A stretch of 64,000 nt of DNA, from the NCBI RefSeq assembly GCF_016765635.1, contig NZ_JAESVD010000008.1:1-64000 (forward strand), written 5' to 3'. Below the pieces are notes generated by a model. That model was given only the letters and a program-made list of their open reading frames with translations. It was not told where the DNA came from and searched no databases. This stretch comes from Shewanella schlegeliana. GTDB lineage: Bacteria; Pseudomonadota; Gammaproteobacteria; Enterobacterales; Shewanellaceae. Below are positions 38,641 through 47,780 of the stretch, in pieces; the first letter of the stretch is position 1, and every line of letters starts with the position of its first letter. Both the position numbers and the translations under genes were made by a program.

Positions 38641-40329
38641 ATGGACGATAACAAACGCCCGCTCTATCTTCCTTTTGCCGGTCCAGCCATTCTTGAAGCC
38701 CCTTTGATCAACAAAGGCAGTGCTTTTACCGAAGAGGAAAGGATCTTTTTTAATCTTGAAGGCCTACTGCCCCACGTTATCGAGACTATCGAAGAGCAAG
38801 CCTCAAGGGCTTATGATCAATACAAAAACTTCAGTAACGATCTCGATAAGCATATCTACTTAAGAAATATTCAAGATACCAACGAGACACTCTATTACCG
38901 CCTAGTACAGAACCATATCACCGAGATGATGCCCATCATCTACACCCCAACAGTGGGCATGGCCTGTGAGCGTTTCTCCAAAGATTACCGTCGTAACCGC
39001 GGCCTATTTATCTCCTATGCCAACAAAGACCGTATCGACGATATCCTCAATAACTCGACTCGCCAAAAAGTGAAGATCATCGTGGTTACCGACGGTGAAC
39101 GTATTTTAGGTCTAGGCGATCAAGGCATTGGCGGCATGGGGATCCCAATTGGTAAGCTGTCGCTTTACACCAGCTGTGGTGGCATCAGCCCAGCATACAC
39201 TCTGCCAATCACACTCGATGTGGGAACGGATAATCCACATCTGCTTGAAGATCCAATGTACATGGGCATGCGTAGCCCACGTATTGGCGGCGAAGAATAT
39301 AAAGAGTTTGTCGAAGCCTTTATGCAAGCGGTAAACCGCCGCTGGCCAGATGCGCTGATTCAGTTTGAGGATTTCGCCCAGAAGAATGCTATGCCACTGT
39401 TAGAGCGCTATAAAGATCAATACTGCTGCTTTAACGATGATATTCAAGGCACCGCCGCCGTTACCGTTGGCTCGCTTTTAGCTGCCTGTAAAGCGGCAAA
39501 GAGTAAGCTTAGCGAGCAGCGCATCACCTTTCTAGGTGCAGGCTCTGCTGGCTGCGGTATTGCTGAGGCCATTGTGGCACAGATGGTCTCCGAAGGCATA
39601 AGTGAAGCTCAGGCTCGCAAGCAGGTGTTTATGGTTGACCGCTGGGGTATGTTGCAATCAAACATGCCAAACCTACTGCCGTTCCAGCAAAAGTTAGCCC
39701 AGCAGTGTGACGATGTCGCTAACTGGGATAACTTCAGTGACAATATCTCTTTATTAGATGTGGTCAATAACGCGAAGCCAACCGTGCTTATTGGCGTTTC
39801 AGGTGCACCGGGTCTGTTCACAGAAGAGATCATCAAGGCGATGCACAGCCACTGTAAACGCCCAATTGTGTTCCCACTATCGAACCCAACTAGCCGTGTT
39901 GAAGCAACGCCGAAAGACATTCTGCACTGGACGCAAGGTCAGGCACTTGTGGCGACAGGTAGCCCGTTTGAGCCGGTGGTGATTGATGACACCACCTATG
40001 AAATTGCCCAGTGCAACAATAGTTATATCTTCCCAGGCATCGGCCTTGGCGTATTAGCGTCAGGCGCAAAACGTGTCAGCGACGCCATGTTGATGGCATC
40101 GAGCCGCGCGCTTGCGGAGTGCTCACCACTGGCAATAGACGGTGAAGGCTCGTTATTGCCAAAACTTGAGGATATCCATCTTGTCAGTAAGCGTATTGCT
40201 TTTGCAGTTGCCCGAGTGGCCATTGAAGAGGGCCATGCGTTGCCAACAACCAAAGAGTTACTGACTTATGCGATTGAAGATAACTTCTGGACCGCAGAGT
40301 ATAGACGTTATAAACGAACCTCGTTCTAA
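38641..40329 (+). CDS. maeA: NAD-dependent malic enzyme (malate to pyruvate)
   Basis: 562 residues, the usual length of the NAD-linked SfcA/MaeA type. It decarboxylates malate to pyruvate and CO2. Landmarks: [10 protein letters not shown] near the N-terminus, [21 protein letters not shown], metal/acid motif [10 protein letters not shown] and [11 protein letters not shown]. The NAD-binding [13 protein letters not shown] and [10 protein letters not shown] follow. Preceded by the repeat-filled gap; no operon partner. A short hairpin (40328-40348) follows the stop, but it lacks a T run. Confidence 0.96.
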   Translation: MDDNKRPLYLPFAGPAILEAPLINKGSAFTEEERIFFNLEGLLPHVIETIEEQASRAYDQYKNFSNDLDKHIYLRNIQDTNETLYYRLVQNHITEMMPIIYTPTVGMACERFSKDYRRNRGLFISYANKDRIDDILNNSTRQKVKIIVVTDGERILGLGDQGIGGMGIPIGKLSLYTSCGGISPAYTLPITLDVGTDNPHLLEDPMYMGMRSPRIGGEEYKEFVEAFMQAVNRRWPDALIQFEDFAQKNAMPLLERYKDQYCCFNDDIQGTAAVTVGSLLAACKAAKSKLSEQRITFLGAGSAGCGIAEAIVAQMVSEGISEAQARKQVFMVDRWGMLQSNMPNLLPFQQKLAQQCDDVANWDNFSDNISLLDVVNNAKPTVLIGVSGAPGLFTEEIIKAMHSHCKRPIVFPLSNPTSRVEATPKDILHWTQGQALVATGSPFEPVVIDDTTYEIAQCNNSYIFPGIGLGVLASGAKRVSDAMLMASSRALAECSPLAIDGEGSLLPKLEDIHLVSKRIAFAVARVAIEEGHALPTTKELLTYAIEDNFWTAEYRRYKRTSF

Positions 40330-40414
40330 GGTTCTGTTTCGGAACCTTAACTAACGAAGTTAGGTAAATCAAGCTTCGCTTGACCTTATCGATAGACTGC
40401 GTCTAACAACTAAA

Positions 40415-40519
40415 GTCGTGAGCTTCCAGCTCACACTCGGGCAAAAGGGGGACAACAGCTTCCCCCTCTTGGCCATTTCATTCATAAAGAGTCCCAGCCG
40501 CCCCAGACGAAGTTGTTGG
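40415..40519 (+). repeat. Hairpin repeat, family 2, left copy
   Basis: 40415-40471 (57 bases) is perfectly identical to the reverse complement of 42184-42240. It has two hairpins: GTGAGCTTCCAGCTCAC and GGGGGACAACAGCTTCCCCC. After 40471 similarity continues with gaps (GCCGCCCC..GACGAAGTTGT) to about 40519, and a degenerate CTAACGG..GATGGGGAAT block lies near 40544-40563. The 400 bases from maeA to the next gene hold nothing else recognisable. Confidence 0.88.
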
Positions 40520-40732
40520 TCCTCATACTCCAATAAAAATTGCCTAACGGCTCAGATGGGGAATAGGTGTTTCCTGTAAGTTATATAGAACCTTTTTTAT
40601 ACTCCAGACTAGTTGCCAACACTTCAAGTCCCACTTCACTAATTCTAAGTTTGACCAGCTTTCTCTTATATGCAATAAGTGTAAAAGATAACAATTACTG
40701 ACCACTTATCTCTAGAAAATAGGAAAGGAGTC

Positions 40733-41635
40733 ATGTTAAATAAATATAATATTGATGAACTTACAAGATTTTTCAGGCAAAAAAACATACCACTTTGCGA
40801 ACATGAATTTATTATTCGAGAACTCGAATATGACATGTGGGATTTCAAAGTCAGAGAGTCTAATGCTAACCAACGAGCGCAATTGAAGCTTATACAAAAG
40901 AATGCAGCATCCCTACTAAGCAAACTAAAAAGTATCTCTTGGGAGCTATCATCTGAGCTTCATGAACTTTTCGACGATGAGTATAGATCAGATTCAGTAT
41001 TGGACGCTGAAGAGAATAATTTCGAGGAAGAAAGCATTGACTCTAAATTTATAAAAGCGTTAGAAGAGAATGCAGATAACCGGATATTACAGAATATTTA
41101 TGATGAAGCAGTTAGTAGCGCATTTTATGAAGTACCCATTGATGGCCCAGCAAATGCACTCGACTATATAAATAAATTAGCATCAACCTGCCAGAGACTG
41201 ATTGATAAAAAATCAGATAGTAAAGACAAGGAAATATATCCAGCTCTTCAATCACGATGGGATAGCATTGGAGAAAAATACAACATAGAAATAAGTAAAA
41301 CAAACTCTATAGAGTTCATCTCGGTATGTATAGGTAAGGATGTTGAGACAGTAAAAAAACAGTATTTAAGGTTAGATATTCGGCCATATACAACGGTAAA
41401 ACTAGAACTCACCGAAATAATTAACCTTGAAACTCTAATATTAGAGAGATATCGAGATGATTGGCAACGATTACTAAATCTACCTAAATTTAATAACTCA
41501 GCTGCTAATGTAAACATCCATTGGATTTTGGCCGATTCATTTCAGGAGAGAAAGGCTGAATACTCAAACTACAAAAAGTATCTTCAGTTTCTTAGTGATG
41601 AAGGAATTAGGGACATAATCGGCGAACATAAATAG
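40733..41635 (+). CDS. Unrecognised 300-residue protein in a repeat-flanked segment
   Basis: No signal peptide or membrane helix; predicted soluble. N-terminal charged helical part (about 1-70); an acidic stretch near 80-105 (FDDEYRS..EENNFEEES); then helices with LQSRWDSIGEKYNIE around residue 175-190. No motif I recognise. The ribosome site is AAAGGAG two bases before the ATG, rather close. The gene is visibly more AT-rich than maeA or the genes after it, and it lies between the inverted repeats at 40415 and 42184. Both suggest acquisition by transfer. Confidence 0.7.
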   Translation: MLNKYNIDELTRFFRQKNIPLCEHEFIIRELEYDMWDFKVRESNANQRAQLKLIQKNAASLLSKLKSISWELSSELHELFDDEYRSDSVLDAEENNFEEESIDSKFIKALEENADNRILQNIYDEAVSSAFYEVPIDGPANALDYINKLASTCQRLIDKKSDSKDKEIYPALQSRWDSIGEKYNIEISKTNSIEFISVCIGKDVETVKKQYLRLDIRPYTTVKLELTEIINLETLILERYRDDWQRLLNLPKFNNSAANVNIHWILADSFQERKAEYSNYKKYLQFLSDEGIRDIIGEHK

Positions 41636-41711
41636 AATTGTCCCTTACTAAGCATAACTAACTTGATAACATTCTTTGTAAGAAAAATTGAATGCGCTTA
41701 GGAGCCTACGT

Positions 41712-41873
41712 ATGCTTTTCCCATTTTTGAAACTTATATCAAAGCAGTCAGTCACAATAAAAGGGCAAACGTCTACAGAAGGAGCAGATAAAGCAGTGAG
41801 GATAATAGCTACAGGGCTAGCATTGTCACTTGTAATCATATCTCTTAGTGTACTGCTACTTACAGTAACATGA
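41712..41873 (+). CDS. Possible small single-pass membrane protein (53 residues)
   Basis: Begins ATG at 41712 with AGGAG seven bases upstream. A basic/polar N-terminal half is followed by one clear membrane helix (about 31-52, ALSLVIISLSVLLL). It starts 76 bases after the unknown gene at 40733 on the same strand and could be co-transcribed. Short length limits certainty, but the ribosome site and the hydrophobic helix argue for a real gene. Confidence 0.5.
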   Translation: MLFPFLKLISKQSVTIKGQTSTEGADKAVRIIATGLALSLVIISLSVLLLTVT

Positions 41874-42004
41874 GCTGAATAAGTAGCTCAGAGTAAACCT
41901 AGCTAATTATCATTAATTTCCTAATACTATTTCCCCTCCTTTAGAGCCTTATATCAAACTAAGGCTCCAGTCCTTGACCGTAACTTTAAAGCTAGCAGAT
42001 TCCT

Positions 42005-42260
42005 CTGATTCACAGAATACGCGAGATTCCCCATCGGAGTTGCCGAAGTACGTTGAAGAAATAACCGTGATGCCCACACGGACGTGGGCATAGCTTTCGC
42101 GGGGCAGGATGCCCCATCGGAAGCGTTAGGTTATTTCGAATAAGTACGAGGGTGACAACTTCGTCGGGGCGGCTCGGGTGATGCAAGAGGGGGAAGCTGT
42201 TGTCCCCCTTTTGCCCGAGTGTGAGCTGGAAGCTCACGACCTTTATCAAACGAAGTTTGA
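42005..42260 (-). repeat. Hairpin repeat, family 2, right copy (longer)
   Basis: Inverted partner of the repeat at 40415, with 42184-42240 identical. It extends further than the left copy with extra hairpins: GGGGCAGGATGCCCC (42100-42114) and GCCCACACGGACGTGGGC (42072-42089), and two blocks with CCCCATCGGA. The open frame 42010-42273 on the minus strand is only this repeat. Confidence 0.85.
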
Positions 42261-42304
42261 TTGCCCTCAACACAGATAGAAAATTGCATTATCTATATGC
42301 AAAT

Positions 42305-42335
42305 AAAAAGGCTATAGGAAAACTCCCATAGCCTC
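42305..42335 (-). terminator. Terminator of the 145-residue protein gene
   Basis: On the minus strand, AGGCTATGGGA-GTT-TTCCTATAGCCT is followed by TTTTATTT, about 50 bases after the stop. Confidence 0.85.
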
Positions 42336-42384
42336 TTAAAAATAGCCTTTTTGACTTAACTTTTTAGCAAAAAGCTAAACCAAC

Positions 42385-42822
42385 CTATTTGCCTTCGATT
42401 ACCGACTTGATGCTATTAAGCATCGAACGGTCGGTACGGGCTTTCTTCAACTTGCGTACACTTTCCTTAAGCGAAGCGTCAGACAAACGAGTGAAGATGC
42501 CGTTGTACTCTTTCTCGGCGATCTCATCATCGGTATCAGCCATCTCAGCGATGTCTTGTGCTACGCGGCTAAGTTGGAACCAAGCGTTAGCGATATAAAA
42601 ACCGTGGAAGTCTTCCTTCGGCAATAGCGTCTTAGCACTCGCTGGTAGAGCTTCCCAACCTGAATTGAACTTAAGATCGGTATCTTCGATAAGCTCATTA
42701 CACAGGTTAGCGTAGGCTTCAAATAAGTTCTCCGGGATCTCTTTCATCGGCATCACGGTATTGCATACGTTCAGTGCCACTTGCTCTGCGCGCTCTCTGT
42801 ACGCTTGAGTTACTTCTGTCAT
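42385..42822 (-). CDS. Conserved cytoplasmic protein, function unknown
   Basis: 145 residues, all helical by pattern, no signal or membrane segment. Notable segments are the N-terminal MTEVTQAYRERAEQVALNV, the central GWEALPASAKTLLPKEDFHG and a basic C-terminal helix (RKLKKARTDRSML). It resembles small helical proteins seen in Shewanella and Vibrio, but I cannot name the family with confidence. Single gene with a good terminator. Confidence 0.75.
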   Translation of the reverse strand: MTEVTQAYRERAEQVALNVCNTVMPMKEIPENLFEAYANLCNELIEDTDLKFNSGWEALPASAKTLLPKEDFHGFYIANAWFQLSRVAQDIAEMADTDDEIAEKEYNGIFTRLSDASLKESVRKLKKARTDRSMLNSIKSVIEGK

Positions 42823-42888
42823 TTTTCTCTCTCAAAATTGCTGTAAATAGGTCTACAAATTCGCTTCTATTATCGGTTAACTAACCGA

Positions 42889-43413
42889 TTAAAAACTGCC
42901 ACTAACATAGAGGCCGTAATTGCCATTGCCAACAACCGGCGTGATAGTGATGCCCTTGTAGGGATCGGTAAAGTATAGACCAGACAAAATACCGATAGCG
43001 GCACCAGCTAACACATCTTCAACGTGGTGCTTGTCACTTTCAACCCGAGTGTAACCCACATAAGCTGCGCCGATATAAGCAGGAATAGCCCACTCCCAAC
43101 CGTAACGTTGCTGTACAAAGGTCGCTGCGGCAAAACTGTCAGCGGTATGGCCTGACGGAAATGAGTCATTGCCAGAGCCGTCGGGCCTGTCTTTATCGAT
43201 GCTGTACTTAAGACCTTCGACCACCAAGCGAGACACGACGCCCGTTTTTGCTAGCTGCCATGCCCCTTCGTAACCATCTTCATAGATAAGAGCTCCGCCC
43301 AAAGCGACGGTAGGCAGTAAAAGGTGTAAAACATCACCGGATTTTTCTAAATCCGATGCGGCAGATGCCGATCCACTTGCCAGCAATAGCATAGCAATAA
43401 GTCGTTTTCTCAT
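42889..43413 (-). CDS. PAP2-family phosphatase, exported
   Basis: About 174 residues. Signal peptide (ending SGSASA), then the three PAP2 motifs: KYSIDKDRPDG, PSGHT and RVESDKHHVEDV, with the catalytic His in PSGH and in the last motif. Probably removes phosphate from lipid or nucleotide substrates in the periplasm or membrane. The shorter start (43413) has AAGGTG at good spacing; a GTG at 43422 is the alternative. Confidence 0.9.
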   Translation of the reverse strand: MRKRLIAMLLLASGSASAASDLEKSGDVLHLLLPTVALGGALIYEDGYEGAWQLAKTGVVSRLVVEGLKYSIDKDRPDGSGNDSFPSGHTADSFAAATFVQQRYGWEWAIPAYIGAAYVGYTRVESDKHHVEDVLAGAAIGILSGLYFTDPYKGITITPVVGNGNYGLYVSGSF

Positions 43414-43600
43414 TCGATTCACCTTCCTGTTAGCCCTTTAAAAGGCGTTGTTATACAGACACCTCGAAGCAAATGCAAAGACTTGTCTATTATGGTTTTG
43501 ACGCTAGGATGAACGTGAATAAAAAATAGCGTTCAAAAAATAGTTTATAGTGTATGCTTGTGCATAAATATCAATGACTTTAAGACAAAGCAAACGCTAA

Positions 43601-45484
43601 ATGCCCAAGCCGTTTTTGTTAATAAAAATCATTCTTTTTCTTGGCTTATTTTCGGTAAGTGCTTTGGGCTTCGCCGAGCAAAGCGATAGTGAAAAAGCCG
43701 ATGAGATTTTTAAACTGCTTGATAACGGCACCATTGAAAAAAACCAAACCTACCAAATTTACCTCGCAGAACTCGACACTCTCATCCCAAAAACCGATAT
43801 TCAAAGACAGTTGCGCTTAACTCGAGCTCGTTGCTGGGCATTTGATGCGTTTGAAGAGGGACAAGTTAGCAAGGCGCTGGCCTTTGCCGAGCAGGCATTA
43901 AACAATCCCAATCTGGCCAATTATCCAAACGACAAGTTAGATCTCGAGCTTTGCCAAACTTGGTATACCGAACAAGATGGTGATGTGGATTTAGCGCTAG
44001 CGGGTTATAACAAGGCGATCGCTCAAGCCTATGCATTAGAGAACTTACGCTTAGTCGCCGACGCCAGAGGCATGCGCGGTTACCTGCACTCCTATCAAGG
44101 AAACTTTACTCAAGGGCTAGAGGACTTACTCACCTCACATTCGCTTTACCAGAGCCTTGCTCTACCGGCTTGGTCTCGCACCAGCTTGTATGAAATAGCC
44201 ACCAGTTATCGCCGCCTTGGCGATCAAAAAAGTGCCATTCGTTACTTTAAACAACTGCAAAACAGTTATATCAAGAGCAACAACTTAGATAGTGCCAATG
44301 CAACAAAGGTCTCTATTGCCATTGCCGAAGAGGAATCAGGCAATTTAGAGCGTGCCAAGCTGCTGTTTGAGGAGGGTTATCGCTATTGGAAAACCAATAA
44401 CCAAGAATTAGAGCAAGCGACCGTCGCGGTTAATATCGCCGGTACCTTGATTCAACTCGGTGAACTTGAGCAAGCCAGTCAATATCTTAATGAAGCCGAG
44501 CCATTTATCCTGCCAACAGATGAAGCCTTCTACAGCTTTTTGCACCTGTTTAGAGCACAGATCTATCTCGCCCATGATCAACTGCCACAGGCACATAAGA
44601 GTATCGCCTATGCACGCGCCGCCTTTAATCGTGTGAAAAACCTTAGAGGGTTAGCACAGCTGCAAATGGTTGAGAGCCAAATTTTTCTTGAAGAAAGCCA
44701 ATGGCAACAAGCCTACTTTGCGCTGAGTGAGTATGTGAAAATGCATAACGAATTGGATGCCAAGCTACTCTCAAGCTATACCACTGAGATGCGTACTCGC
44801 TTTAATGCGAGTCAGATCGAAGAAGAAAATCGCCACCTGATTGAAAACCAGCAGCTTAAGGAGCTAGAGGTCGCAATGCTTGAGCAAAACAAGCGCCAGC
44901 AATGGATCATCATAGTCCTTGGCAGCTTTTTAATGCTTATCATCTCGGTGTTTGCCTATAAACAGATCCAGAAGAATCGCTTACTGTCTGCCCTAGCTCT
45001 CACAGATGATCTGACCCAACTGCCCAATCGTCGCTACATCTATGACAAGGCTCAAAGCCGCTTCGAAGAGGCACAAAGTGCACTATTGCCTCTGTCGGTC
45101 ATCGTGTTCGATGCAGACTACTTTAAGCAGATTAATGACAAGTACGGCCATGAGGTTGGCGATCAGGCTCTTGTACTATTAGCCGAGACTTGCCGCGATT
45201 TGCTGCCCCCAGAGCATAAAGCTGCACGAGTCGGCGGTGAAGAGTTTTTAATCCTACTCGTCGATACCGATATGACTCAGGCCTATAAGATTGCAAAAGA
45301 TTTGGTGCAAAAGGTGAGTGAGAGTAACTTTAGCGCATTCCCACAAGGCTTTACTATGACCATCAGCGCCGGCGTTGCCAACCTAAGAGCTGAGGATAAC
45401 AAGCTATCGCAACTACTCAAGCGAGCCGACGACGCCCTCTACCACGCTAAGAGCGAGGGGCGTAACCAAGCGAAAATGAGTTAG
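43601..45484 (+). CDS. Diguanylate cyclase with periplasmic TPR-type sensor
   Basis: 627 residues. Signal peptide (about 1-25), helical TPR-like repeats (about 50-400), a coiled coil, one membrane helix (about 434-457), then a GGDEF domain with active-site GGEEF near 545. It makes c-di-GMP from two GTP. The sensor faces the periplasm and the enzyme the cytoplasm. The stretch just before GGEEF (PPEHKAARV) has no RxxD, so the inhibitory product site seems absent. Start ATG (41 bases past the last A/T-rich promoter-like stretch) has no strong ribosome site. Confidence 0.92.
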   Translation: MPKPFLLIKIILFLGLFSVSALGFAEQSDSEKADEIFKLLDNGTIEKNQTYQIYLAELDTLIPKTDIQRQLRLTRARCWAFDAFEEGQVSKALAFAEQALNNPNLANYPNDKLDLELCQTWYTEQDGDVDLALAGYNKAIAQAYALENLRLVADARGMRGYLHSYQGNFTQGLEDLLTSHSLYQSLALPAWSRTSLYEIATSYRRLGDQKSAIRYFKQLQNSYIKSNNLDSANATKVSIAIAEEESGNLERAKLLFEEGYRYWKTNNQELEQATVAVNIAGTLIQLGELEQASQYLNEAEPFILPTDEAFYSFLHLFRAQIYLAHDQLPQAHKSIAYARAAFNRVKNLRGLAQLQMVESQIFLEESQWQQAYFALSEYVKMHNELDAKLLSSYTTEMRTRFNASQIEEENRHLIENQQLKELEVAMLEQNKRQQWIIIVLGSFLMLIISVFAYKQIQKNRLLSALALTDDLTQLPNRRYIYDKAQSRFEEAQSALLPLSVIVFDADYFKQINDKYGHEVGDQALVLLAETCRDLLPPEHKAARVGGEEFLILLVDTDMTQAYKIAKDLVQKVSESNFSAFPQGFTMTISAGVANLRAEDNKLSQLLKRADDALYHAKSEGRNQAKMS

Positions 45485-45580
45485 ACTCACCATAACAAAT
45501 GGACAGGCATACCTATTTTATCCCAATAACTGCTATCATTAGCGGTTACTTTAAGCCGTTACTTTCCCTTGAATAGACCT

Positions 45581-46801
45581 ATGTCCGACACTCCTTCACA
45601 ACTTGCCACGCCCGATAGCTTAACGCCAACTCAACTGGGGGCATTAGCCCTGCAAATTAAAACTTGGGGTCAAGAGCTAGGCTTCGCTCAAATCGGCATT
45701 TGTGACACAGACTTAAGCAAGGAAGAACCCAAGCTGCAACAGTGGCTAGAGATGGGCTATCATGGTGAGATGGGCTATATGGCCAATCACGGCATGATGC
45801 GCGCTCGTCCCCATGAGCTACACCCGGGCACTAAGCGTGTCATCACGGCGCGCATGAATTACCTGCCACCTGAAGCGGGGTTTGCCTGTAACCTTAAAGA
45901 TCCTAATCTTGGTTATATCTCTCGTTATGCAGGTGGGCGTGATTATCATAAGATGATCCGTAATCGCCTCAAAAAACTGGGCGATAGAATCGAAGCAGAG
46001 TTAAAGCTGCTTGGAGTTGATAAACCTAACTCCCGCCCCTTTGTCGACTCGGCGCCGATTTTAGAGCGCCCCCTAGCCGATAAGGCAGGCCTTGGCTGGA
46101 CTGGCAAACATAGCTTATTGCTCAACCAAGACGCTGGCAGCTGGTTCTTCTTAGGCGAGCTATTAATTGACCTGCCGCTGCCCGTGGATATTCCTGTTGC
46201 CGAAGGTTGTAACACCTGTGTAGCCTGCATCAAGTCTTGCCCAACCAATGCCATCGTCGAGCCTTATACCGTCGATGGTAGCCGCTGTATCTCTTATCTC
46301 ACTATTGAGCTGCAGGGTGCAATACCAATGGAGTTTAGACAGGCTATCGGCAATCGGATCTATGGCTGTGATGACTGCCAACTGGTTTGCCCGGTCAATG
46401 CTAAGGCGCCTCTAACCGAAGAAAGCGACTTCCATACTCGCCCGTCACTCAAACAGCCTCAACTACTTGAGCTGTTTTCTTGGAGTGAAGCCGAATTTTT
46501 AAAGCTCACCGAGGGCAGCCCTATTCGCCGTATCGGCCATGGCCACTGGCTAAGAAATATTGCCGTCGCGCTGGGTAATGCCCCCCACAGTGAAGCTAGC
46601 ATCACTGCACTTGAGGCACGTAAGTTATCGAATGAAGTGGATGAGATGGTAGGAGAGCATATCGACTGGGCTCTTGAGCAGCAACATCAGAAACTGCAAG
46701 CTGCGCATAGTCTTGGTCTTAACGAAAGCGCCAGCAGCCTAAGCCGCAAAACCCAAAGGATTATTCGCAGTGTAGAAAAAGGCCTAACGCGAGACGCGTA
46801 G
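45581..46801 (+). CDS. queG: Epoxyqueuosine reductase QueG
   Basis: About 406 residues from the ATG at 45581; a TTG at 45569 is in frame but unlikely. Last step of queuosine synthesis, reducing epoxyqueuosine in tRNA with cobalamin and two [4Fe-4S] clusters. Cluster motifs are CNTCVACIKSCP and CDDCQLVCP; the N-terminal half carries GYHGEMGYM and the cobalamin-fold residues. The C-terminal part is HEAT-like. The usual length is 350-380, so the C-terminal tail is slightly extended. It follows the cyclase gene by about 100 bases; probably independent. Confidence 0.95.
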   Translation: MSDTPSQLATPDSLTPTQLGALALQIKTWGQELGFAQIGICDTDLSKEEPKLQQWLEMGYHGEMGYMANHGMMRARPHELHPGTKRVITARMNYLPPEAGFACNLKDPNLGYISRYAGGRDYHKMIRNRLKKLGDRIEAELKLLGVDKPNSRPFVDSAPILERPLADKAGLGWTGKHSLLLNQDAGSWFFLGELLIDLPLPVDIPVAEGCNTCVACIKSCPTNAIVEPYTVDGSRCISYLTIELQGAIPMEFRQAIGNRIYGCDDCQLVCPVNAKAPLTEESDFHTRPSLKQPQLLELFSWSEAEFLKLTEGSPIRRIGHGHWLRNIAVALGNAPHSEASITALEARKLSNEVDEMVGEHIDWALEQQHQKLQAAHSLGLNESASSLSRKTQRIIRSVEKGLTRDA

Positions 46802-46842
46802 GCCTAATCAACTCAATCTGTGTAACAAATCATCAAAAACCG

Positions 46843-47055
46843 CTATGCATTTTGATCTAAGGTGAAACCTATCTTCACTGTGACCTGCCAGTGAGCGATT
46901 AAGCCCTCCTCTAAGTGTCCTCGGGTTTCCACTACCTCAAACCACCTAAGGTGTTTTAGAGATTCATTTGCTGCGGCAATCGCATTTTTAATGGCTTCAT
47001 CAGAGCTAATTGGAGACGATCCTGTTAGTTCGATGATCTTATAAACATGACTCAT
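46843..47055 (-). CDS. Dodecin flavin-binding protein
   Basis: 70 residues, the full size of dodecin. Pattern [19 protein letters not shown], then [16 protein letters not shown] with the flavin-stacking Trp, and ending in a beta strand [10 protein letters not shown]. Dodecins form 12-mers that store or buffer flavin. Same strand and next to an AhpD-like gene (about 100 bases apart). Confidence 0.92.
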   Translation of the reverse strand: MSHVYKIIELTGSSPISSDEAIKNAIAAANESLKHLRWFEVVETRGHLEEGLIAHWQVTVKIGFTLDQNA

Positions 47056-47151
47056 AGTGACTCCAACTGTGGTTAAGGGATGATCTTAATCAGTATAGAA
47101 CAACATCTATTTTAGTCAGTCTGAGAATGAAATTTCCTACAGCCAAATTTC

Positions 47152-47652
47152 CTACTGAACCTCGAAACTGCCCACACCAAAGTCAAACGTCTTCGCCAAG
47201 CGATTCCAAGCATTAATTTGAATGACAACCAGTGTCAACTCACTTATCTCTTTCCCAGTGAAGTAAGCCTTTAGCGCTTTTGTCGCCTCAACTAAACGAT
47301 TCTCTTCATGGGTTACCCCGGCATGAGGTAGGTCCGTTAGTGCTTCGGCCCAATTCAACACCACGCGCTCTTTATCTGTGTAATAAGGTGCTTCACGCCA
47401 GATAGATAAAGAGGTCATTCTCTGCGCGGTTTCGCCGGCGGCCAGTGCTTCTTTAAAGTGCATATCGATACAATATGCACAGCCGTTAATGAGTGATACT
47501 CGGTAACGAATAAGCTCGAGTAGAGTGTGGTCAATACCGCAGCTGTTGACATAATTTTCGGTTTTTAACATACAGCCCATTACAGCGCTGGCGATATCGC
47601 TACTCTCTAGTGCCGCAGTAATTGAAAGCTTGTGATTAGTTACTTGAGTCAT
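47152..47652 (-). CDS. AhpD-like / carboxymuconolactone decarboxylase family protein
   Basis: 166 residues. The family signature CAYCIDMHFKEAL gives the CxxC redox pair and the nearby His. The C-terminal part EISELTLVVIQINAWNRLA is typical of alkylhydroperoxidase-AhpD-type proteins. Likely a thiol-dependent peroxide reductase or related enzyme. Divergent from the LysR gene at 47781, which probably controls it. Confidence 0.9.
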   Translation of the reverse strand: MTQVTNHKLSITAALESSDIASAVMGCMLKTENYVNSCGIDHTLLELIRYRVSLINGCAYCIDMHFKEALAAGETAQRMTSLSIWREAPYYTDKERVVLNWAEALTDLPHAGVTHEENRLVEATKALKAYFTGKEISELTLVVIQINAWNRLAKTFDFGVGSFEVQ

Positions 47653-47780
47653 CTTATGTACCTTCTAGAAAAATAAGTTAATGGAACAACACCTATTATC
47701 CATAGTTACAAAAAAGCTAGAATACCCATCAAAACTGCTTTACCTTTGCATAAAACGCAAAGATAAATTTAAGGCTGATT

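Noticed and set aside
40328..40348. Hairpin AAGGTTC..GAACCTT after maeA as a terminator
   Set aside because: The stem is fine but no T run follows on the plus strand, so it was not called as a rho-independent terminator.
42010..42273. 87-codon minus-strand open frame
   Set aside because: Lies entirely in the family-2 repeat; the hairpins explain the absence of stops better than coding does.
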